From NCBI GenBank assembly GCA_023265315.1, contig JAHFUA010000005.1:1-44785 (forward strand): a stretch of DNA of 44,785 bases. Direction: 5' to 3'. This document shows, one piece after another, positions 40,513 through 44,785 of the stretch (its first letter is position 1; each line of letters starts with the position of its first letter). The DNA comes from Acidobacteriota bacterium (GTDB lineage Bacteria > Acidobacteriota > Terriglobia > Terriglobales > Acidobacteriaceae). The position numbers were made by a program, and so were the translations under genes. Below the pieces are notes generated by a model. That model worked only from the letters and a program-made list of their open reading frames with translations, ran no database searches and had not been told where the DNA came from.

Positions 40513-40623
40513 CCTCGATGTTAGAGCCGGCTCTCAACAACTCGTCAGCAAGAGCGCCCACGCTGCTTGTGGTACCGCGGGGATTCTAATTTGTTGATGT
40601 GCCCGGAGGCGGATCGATTGGAC

Positions 40624-40890
40624 GGGGCGCGGGCTTCAGCCGCACCGACGTGAACCGGTTCGTGTCAGGGCACGACTTCACTCGTGCCGTAAACGCACCT
40701 AACAATCGTCATCCCGAGCGACGCGCGACGTGAGCTTGCGAACGGAGCGCGAGTCGAAAGATCTGCATTGGTGTTATCTTTGCGACTTCAGGTCCCTCGC
40801 GTTGCGCTCGCTTCGCAGAGCCTCGCTCGCGCTTGCTCGGGATGACAATCTTGATGGAATCCGTCGACGGCGCGGCTGAAGCCACGCCCT
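40624..40890. repeat. Composite intergenic repeat bounded by GGCTTCAGCCGC / GCGGCTGAAGCC
   Basis: The outer arms GGCTTCAGCCGC (40632-40643) and GCGGCTGAAGCC (40872-40883) are a perfect 12-bp inverted repeat, with further partial pairing outside (GGGCG against CGCCC). Inside are a GGCACGA/TCGTGCC hairpin (40669-40688, 6-base loop) and a nested inverted repeat (40708-40846). It is non-coding and looks like two intergenic repeat units, one inside the other. Confidence 0.65.
40708..40846. repeat. Nested inverted repeat GTCATCCCGAGC ... GCTCGGGATGAC
   Basis: Perfect 12-bp arms at 40708-40719 and 40835-40846 enclose 115 bp rich in CGCGAGC/GCTCGC words. It is related in its ends to the element at 2054-2177 (TGTCATCC). 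It lies within the larger repeat at 40624-40890. Confidence 0.65.
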
Positions 40891-40929
40891 TTCAAAGCGC
40901 GCCCCATTCGAGGTACATCATCCATGACT

Positions 40930-41700
40930 CTAATCTTCCTGCACGTTGGGCAGCCAGCGCAGCATGCGGTGCTCGATCTGGCTGACCACGGCGTTCAGCA
41001 GGATGCCGATCACCCCCGCCACGATGATCGCGCCATAAGTCTCGGGAATGCGGTAGGTGGATTGATATTCATAGATGGCGCGTCCCAGCCCGCGCTCATC
41101 CAGGCCGATGAACATCTCCACCGCGATCACCAGCAGCAGGGCGTAGGACACCGCGGTGCGGATGCCGTCGAAGATGTTGGGCAGCGCCTCGTAGAACAGC
41201 ACCTCGGTGATGGTGTCCAGGGTGTCCAGGCCCAGCAGCCGGGCCTGGTACAGCCGGCGCTTGTTGGCCAGGGTGGCGCCGGACACCGCATTCACCAGGA
41301 TCACCAGCAGGCTGGGATAGGCGGCCAGAGCCACGATGGATTTTTCCCCTACGCCGATGATGATCAGAAACAGCGGGAACAGCGCGGAGGCGGGGATGGA
41401 GCGCAGCGCGTGCAGCGGGCTCTCGATCACCTGGTACATGCCTTTGCGATAGCCGAGATAGAGGCCTAGGGGGATGCCAAACAGGCAGGCGATGGCCAGC
41501 GCCCCCAGCACGCGCCCGAGGGTGAGAGCGACGTCCGAGAGCAGGCGCTCGCGCAGCATGCGCGGGACCGCCCGCGCCACACTGGCCGGGGAAGGCAGCA
41601 CGATTGGGTCTACCAGGCGCAGGGCCGTGACCGCAGCCCACACGCCCACGAGGGCGGCAACGAACAACAAGGCGCGCGAATTGCGTTTAAACCAGGCCAT
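40930..41700 (-). CDS. ABC transporter permease, SsuC/TauC/NrtB-like
   Basis: 256 aa with six predicted membrane helices (ALLFVAALVGVWAAVTAL first; ALAIACLFGIPLGLYLGY next). The cytoplasmic loop ARLLGLDTLDTITEVLFYEALPNIFDGIR is the ATPase-docking EAA-like loop of the sulfonate/nitrate/taurine permease family. It starts 14 bp inside the end of the ATPase gene, so the three transporter genes are translated together. Ligands of such systems include sulfonates, nitrate, pyrimidine precursors and aromatic acids; which one applies here is open. Confidence 0.87.
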   Translation of the reverse strand: MAWFKRNSRALLFVAALVGVWAAVTALRLVDPIVLPSPASVARAVPRMLRERLLSDVALTLGRVLGALAIACLFGIPLGLYLGYRKGMYQVIESPLHALRSIPASALFPLFLIIIGVGEKSIVALAAYPSLLVILVNAVSGATLANKRRLYQARLLGLDTLDTITEVLFYEALPNIFDGIRTAVSYALLLVIAVEMFIGLDERGLGRAIYEYQSTYRIPETYGAIIVAGVIGILLNAVVSQIEHRMLRWLPNVQED

Positions 41701-42469
41701 CGCGAATTCCGGCGATCAGGGTTTGCTGCATGGCGACGTAATCGCGCGTGCCGGGTTCGCGCGGGTACGCGGTCGTGAACTCCCGGTCGGAGATGATCCG
41801 CACCGGCCGCTGCCCGATCACCACGCAGCGGGTGCCCAGCGCCAGCGCGTCCGCGACGTTGTGCGTGATCAACACCAGCGTCATGCCATCCCGTGGCGCC
41901 AGTTCCTGCAGCGCGGCGATGATCTCCGCCTTCACCCGGCGGTCAAGCGCGGAGAAGGGCTCGTCCAGGATGACCAGTTGCGGCTTCCACGAGAGGCAGC
42001 GCGCCAGGGCGACTCTCTGCAACTCTCCCCCGGAAAGCGAGGCGGGATACGCATCCGCCAAAGCTCCTATGCGGAGCAAAGACATGAGATAGCAGATGCG
42101 CTCCTGACGACGCGCGCGGTCCCAGCCCAGCTTCTGCAGCGGGTATTTGATGTTCTCCGCCACCGTCTGCCAGGGGAAGACGCTGTTGATGGCGTGCTGA
42201 TCCACATAGACGACGTCCCAGCGATTGGCGAACTGTTCCGACCAGCACACGTTGCCGGCCTGCGGCGTCAGCAGTCCCGCCATCATGCGCCCCAGGGTGC
42301 TCTTGCCCGAGCCGCTGGGTCCCATGAGCGCCAGAATCGAGCCCAGCCCGACCGTCAGGGAAAAGCCTGCGTACAGTTGGCCGTTGCCGGAATCCGCACG
42401 TGCGGGATAGGCGAAGACGATGTCCTCGAGCTCCAAGGCGCAGGCCGGAGAAGGAGCCGCAACGCTCAT
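41687..42469 (-). CDS. ABC transporter ATP-binding protein, SsuB/TauB-like
   Basis: 260 aa. Walker A GPSGSGKST (about 50-58), Q-loop region, signature LSGGELQRVALARCL, Walker B LVILDEPFSALDRR and the H-loop MTLVLITHNVAD are all present, so the ATPase should be active. It energises the SsuC-like permease. Its start overlaps the stop of the binding-protein gene by four bases (ATGA), and its end overlaps the permease start by 14 bp. Genes on the other strand across it in the ORF track are shadows. Confidence 0.9.
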   Translation of the reverse strand: MSVAAPSPACALELEDIVFAYPARADSGNGQLYAGFSLTVGLGSILALMGPSGSGKSTLGRMMAGLLTPQAGNVCWSEQFANRWDVVYVDQHAINSVFPWQTVAENIKYPLQKLGWDRARRQERICYLMSLLRIGALADAYPASLSGGELQRVALARCLSWKPQLVILDEPFSALDRRVKAEIIAALQELAPRDGMTLVLITHNVADALALGTRCVVIGQRPVRIISDREFTTAYPREPGTRDYVAMQQTLIAGIRDGLV

Positions 42470-43425
42470 CGCGTGGCGTCTACCAGCCGGTGGGCATCGA
42501 TCTTCTCCGGAATTTCACCGGCGGCGTAGAGCAGGTCGATGAAGGCCTGGAGGTTGGCGACGTCCACCTGGTTTTGCAGCGTGACGTCCGAGACGTTGAC
42601 GCGCGCCGCAAGCTCCGGCGGCAGCTTGGTGAACTTCGGCAGCAAAGCGCGCGCCTCAGCGGGGTGAGCGGCCATAAAACGGATGCCCTCCTGCAGCACC
42701 TCGACCGCCCGCTGCGCCAGTTGCGGCTGGGAGCGCTCGAACTCGCGGGAGATCACGGACACTCCGATGTGGCAAGGATCCAGCAGGTCGGCGTAGACCG
42801 AGCCGAACAGCACACGATAGCCGCCGTGAGCCAGCGCGGTGGTGGTCACCGGCTCGTAGGAGAACAGCGCGTCCACTGCCCCCGACTCCAAACCGGAGAG
42901 CTGTGCCGGTGGGGCGAGTTGCACGAAGGAGATCGTCCCCGGATCGACACCGTGCTTCTTGAGGAAGGTGGCCAGCATCTTCTGCGGCGCCGTACCGGGG
43001 AAAAGACCCATGCTTTTGCCGCGCAGATCCTGCAAGCTGCGCAGGCTGGAGCTTTCCTTCACAATGATCTTGTCGAGCGCATTGTGCGCGTTCATCCGGC
43101 TGTGGGATACCACCCTTACTCTGCCCGGGTGCTGGATCTCGAGATGGATGATGGGCACCAGGGAGACGGCCGGCAATACGTCGGCCTGCCCGGCCACCAG
43201 CGCGGTCACCAGGTCGTTGCTGCTGCTCAAAGAGAGGGTCTGGAGCTTGAGGCCCTGCTTCTCGAAGAAGTGCTGGTCCTGGGCAACAAACACCGGCAGG
43301 CTGGGGATGATCGGGGGATAGGCCATGCGCACTTCGCCGGGCAGGGTGTGAAAGGATCTCCAGGCGCCCACCACGACCGCCAGGAGAATAATCGCGGCGC
43401 CCACGAACACCAGCCGGGATCGCAT
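42466..43425 (-). CDS. ABC transporter substrate-binding protein, SsuA/NMT1-like
   Basis: 319 aa. The N-terminal hydrophobic segment LVFVGAAIILLAVVVGAWRSF is a signal peptide or anchor; there is no lipobox Cys. The fold follows the NMT1/SsuA family: VRMAYPPIIPSLPVFVAQDQHFFEKQGL, NDLVTALVAGQADVLPAVSL, LRGKSMGLFPGTAPQKMLATFLKKHGV, GLESGAVDALFSYEPVT. It captures the ligand outside the membrane for the SsuC/SsuB-like pair. It is the first gene of the three-gene minus-strand operon. Confidence 0.87.
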   Translation of the reverse strand: MRSRLVFVGAAIILLAVVVGAWRSFHTLPGEVRMAYPPIIPSLPVFVAQDQHFFEKQGLKLQTLSLSSSNDLVTALVAGQADVLPAVSLVPIIHLEIQHPGRVRVVSHSRMNAHNALDKIIVKESSSLRSLQDLRGKSMGLFPGTAPQKMLATFLKKHGVDPGTISFVQLAPPAQLSGLESGAVDALFSYEPVTTTALAHGGYRVLFGSVYADLLDPCHIGVSVISREFERSQPQLAQRAVEVLQEGIRFMAAHPAEARALLPKFTKLPPELAARVNVSDVTLQNQVDVANLQAFIDLLYAAGEIPEKIDAHRLVDATR

Positions 43426-43589
43426 AGTTCACTTCCAACGCCGATCATAGCCGATTTGGACGGGCGGGCGGAACCTGTGAACCAGCGCAATGTCATCTCA
43501 CCCGGCTGCTTTCTACATTGCACCCGCCGCAGACTCGTAATACCCTGCGCTCCGTCTATCCTTGGGATCATTGTGTCAGGAGCAGAGCC

Positions 43590-44102
43590 ATGAGCGCGAA
43601 GTCCAGGGCTGCGAAGAGTCAGCCCGCGTCCACGTCTGCCACGGCCGCAGACGCCCAGATCATCCTGCACTTATACGAGCTGCGGCGCGAGTCCGAAATG
43701 AGGAAGGCCCGCCACTTCATCTCCGCCGAGTTCTGGCCCGAATCCGCCGAAGATACGCTGCAACTCGCCCGCGCGTATCCTAGTCCCGAGAACACGTGGC
43801 TGCGCCAGGTGACCAGCTATTGGGAGATGGCCTCGTCCTTCGTCTTGCGCGGCGCCCTGCATGAAGGCCTTTTCTTTGACTCCAGCGGCGAGATGTATTG
43901 CGTGTTTGCGAAGTTCAAGCCTTTTCTGACGGAAATCCGGCAAAAGCTCCCCTATTTTCTGCTGACCGTGGAGAAGGTGATCATGAACATGCCAGCGGGA
44001 CGGGAGCGCTTGGAACGCCTGGAAAAACGCCTGGCGCGGCGGCGGCAGAAGCTGGCGGGACGGCGAGCTGCCGTGGCCGCGACCTCCGCTGGTTTCAATT
44101 AA
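43590..44102 (+). CDS. Conserved-looking helical protein of unknown function
   Basis: 170 aa from ATG 43590 with AGGAG at 43579-43583; the track start adds 24 residues of leader. After a basic Ser/Ala-rich tail (about 1-25) it is mostly helical: AQIILHLYELRRESEMRKARHFISAEFWPESAEDTLQLA, TWLRQVTSYWEMASSFVLRGALHEGLFFD, MYCVFAKFKPFLTEIRQKLPYFLLTVEKVI. A strongly basic C-terminal helix ends it (LEKRLARRRQKLAGRR). There is no signal peptide and no motif I can assign. Proteins starting with similar DAQ-LYELRRE helices seem frequent in acidobacteria, but their role is not known to me. Confidence 0.7.
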   Translation: MSAKSRAAKSQPASTSATAADAQIILHLYELRRESEMRKARHFISAEFWPESAEDTLQLARAYPSPENTWLRQVTSYWEMASSFVLRGALHEGLFFDSSGEMYCVFAKFKPFLTEIRQKLPYFLLTVEKVIMNMPAGRERLERLEKRLARRRQKLAGRRAAVAATSAGFN

Positions 44103-44176
44103 CCCCAGCAGGTTCCGCGGCCGGCAGGAGCCGTTGCAACGCCGGAGACCGTGGCTTCTTGCCTGGCGTCGACACG

Positions 44177-44203
44177 TCACACCGATTTGTGACGCCCGTC
44201 ACT
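44177..44203 (+). promoter_or_regulatory. Tripartite CRP/FNR-like operator, site 4
   Basis: TCACA-N6-TGTGA-N6-TCACT followed by GCA, with the same half-site order and spacing as at 24758, 25357 and 30991. Between it and the MFS gene a possible -10 (CATACT) begins 12 bp downstream. In that case the left pair would be centred near -42, the class II activator position. Confidence 0.65.
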
Positions 44204-44513
44204 GCACGCTGGGTCATACTCGGGAAGAATTCGCAGCCACGCGCCGCTTTGGCGGACTGGCATGAGGGTCCGCGAGCGGACGTAGGTTCCGCAGCCCAAG
44301 GCCGCGGCGGCCATGGGTAGAAGCCCGGGAAGGCGAAAGACTGCACTGCCGGAGCGGAAGCGCGGTAGTTGCGCACGTTCCAGATGAGTATTCCCGGCAC
44401 GCGGACACCCGGCTTGGATCCCCCAGGTTTTCGCAACGAGAAAACGGCCGACGGAACACCATTCAGCGACAAGTGCTGTGCGCGTAAGGGAAAGCGGACT
44501 ATTTCCGGCATCA

Positions 44514-44537
44514 TTAGTACCTTAGTACCTTATATCC
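44514..44537 (+). repeat. Three tandem 8-mers TTAGTACC, TTAGTACC, TTATATCC
   Basis: Two exact copies and one degenerate copy of an 8-bp unit, 94 bp upstream of the MFS start codon. Tandem short direct repeats upstream of a gene can be binding sites of response regulators. No assignment is possible from the sequence alone. Confidence 0.5.
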
Positions 44538-44630
44538 GGAGAAAGCAGCACAAGCAGTCATTCGCAGCCCAGGGAGCAGCGAACAAGCGAATCCCAGGCG
44601 CGAAGCACCATTGACAAAGGAGATGGAACC

Positions 44631-44785
44631 ATGGCAACTGTCGCAAGGGGTTCTGTTGCAGATACCGGCCTGAGCCGCTGGTGGCGGGTGGTCGGCGGGT
44701 TGTCAATGAACCTGGCTCTCGGCTCGCTCTACGCCTGGAGCGTTTTCGTAGCCCCGCTGGAGAAGGAATTCCACTGGAAGCGGGC
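44631..44785 (+). CDS. MFS transporter, OFA (oxalate/formate antiporter)-like, N-terminal part
   Basis: ATG 44631 with AAAGGAG at 44616-44622. The gene runs off the window after 51 residues. The visible part RWWRVVGGLSMNLALGSLYAWSVFVAPLEKEF is the first membrane helix of OFA-family major facilitator transporters, where GSLYAWSVF is a strong family signature. Members exchange oxalate/formate or carry other small carboxylates. The substrate cannot be judged from this piece. A tripartite operator-like site and a set of tandem 8-mers lie in its long upstream region. Confidence 0.75.
   Translation, partial: MATVARGSVADTGLSRWWRVVGGLSMNLALGSLYAWSVFVAPLEKEFHWKR

Larger units (their letters stand above)
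40472..40929. other. 458-bp gene-free region with antitoxin promoter and repeat element
   Basis: No gene is supported. From left to right it holds the antitoxin promoter with operator (40483-40512), then a composite repeat of about 270 bp (40624-40890) that contains nested inverted repeats, and a short stretch with no recognisable signal before the permease stop codon at 40930. Confidence 0.6.
44103..44630. other. 528-bp control region upstream of the MFS transporter gene
   Basis: No gene is supported. It contains the tripartite operator-like site at 44177-44203, followed 11 bp later by CATACT (44215-44220), a possible -10. Three tandem 8-mers are at 44514-44537. AAAGGAG (44616-44622) is the ribosome-binding site of the MFS gene. 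The distance from the tripartite site to the ATG (427 bp) is longer than at the other sites, so a small RNA or a long leader in between is possible, but no sign of one was recognised. Confidence 0.55.

Noticed and set aside
43476-43502. TGTGA-N17-TCACC upstream of the helical unknown gene as another operator
   Set aside because: The centre has no half-site and the first is inverted relative to the four good sites; likely chance.
44611-44622. TTGACA just before the MFS start as a promoter
   Set aside because: It overlaps the ribosome-binding site AAAGGAG, so transcription from it would start inside the gene.
1-44785. CRISPR array, tRNA, rRNA, prophage or transposase
   Set aside because: No regularly spaced repeats, cloverleaf-like stretches, rRNA words, or recombinase/phage protein motifs were seen on either strand.

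Overview
Organism. The window is GC-rich (roughly 60-65 percent, estimated by eye), densely coded and bacterial. I infer Acidobacteriota, probably a Terriglobia-like lineage. The reasons are a TonB-dependent receptor of about 1,090 residues with an N-terminal carboxypeptidase-regulatory-like domain, a cytochrome oxidase operon carrying a blue-copper/CarboxypepD-type protein and a small Cys-containing membrane protein, and several families of structured intergenic repeats. No rRNA, tRNA, CRISPR array, transposase or phage gene was seen.

Layout. (1) 1-7740: a catabolic-looking cluster. On the plus strand it has the C-terminus of a molybdenum hydroxylase, an M20 hydrolase, an M24 creatinase-like protein, a ketopantoate-reductase-like enzyme and an LLM flavin oxidoreductase. 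Convergent to these are a FAH-family hydrolase/isomerase and a DRE-TIM (isopropylmalate/homocitrate synthase-like) enzyme. (2) 7856-10062 (-): two translationally coupled secreted proteins ending in SH3-like domains. (3) 10608-18358 (+): a heme-copper oxidase operon with a heme-bearing porin-like protein, diheme cytochrome c, blue-copper protein, subunits II, I, III, III' and IV, and a small membrane protein. Subunits I and II lack the usual Mg-site residues and the K-channel lysine. (4) 18434-23642: an amidase, then a CUT1-type ABC importer (Tat-exported binding protein and two permeases, no ATPase) and a CcmI-like lipoprotein. (5) 23667-27573: a methyltransferase, an ABM-type protein, a tandem universal stress protein with a 55-aa zinc-ribbon protein, and an amidohydrolase. 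(6) 27585-36718: a TonB receptor divergent from a tight operon of two CaiB/BaiF CoA-transferases, two small Cys-rich proteins and an acyl-CoA ligase. (7) 36903-40471: a PAS protein, two alpha/beta hydrolases, a DUF4177-like protein, a tandem pair of unknown proteins and an orphan XRE antitoxin. (8) 40930-44785: an SsuABC/TauABC-like importer (-), an unknown helical protein, and the start of an OFA-type MFS transporter.

Most interesting signal. Four intergenic sites share one architecture, TCACW-N6-NGTGA-N6-TCACW, three alternating CRP/FNR-like half-sites on an 11-bp pitch. They lie upstream of the ABM gene, the universal stress gene, the CaiB/TonB divergent pair and the MFS gene. Three of the four continue as TCACTGCA. 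This looks like a regulon operator with an unusual tripartite form. No candidate regulator is encoded in the window.

Limits. Everything is read by eye. Families come from motifs, substrates of the catabolic genes are not determined, and starts were moved from the ORF-track start where a ribosome-binding site or coupling overlap decides.
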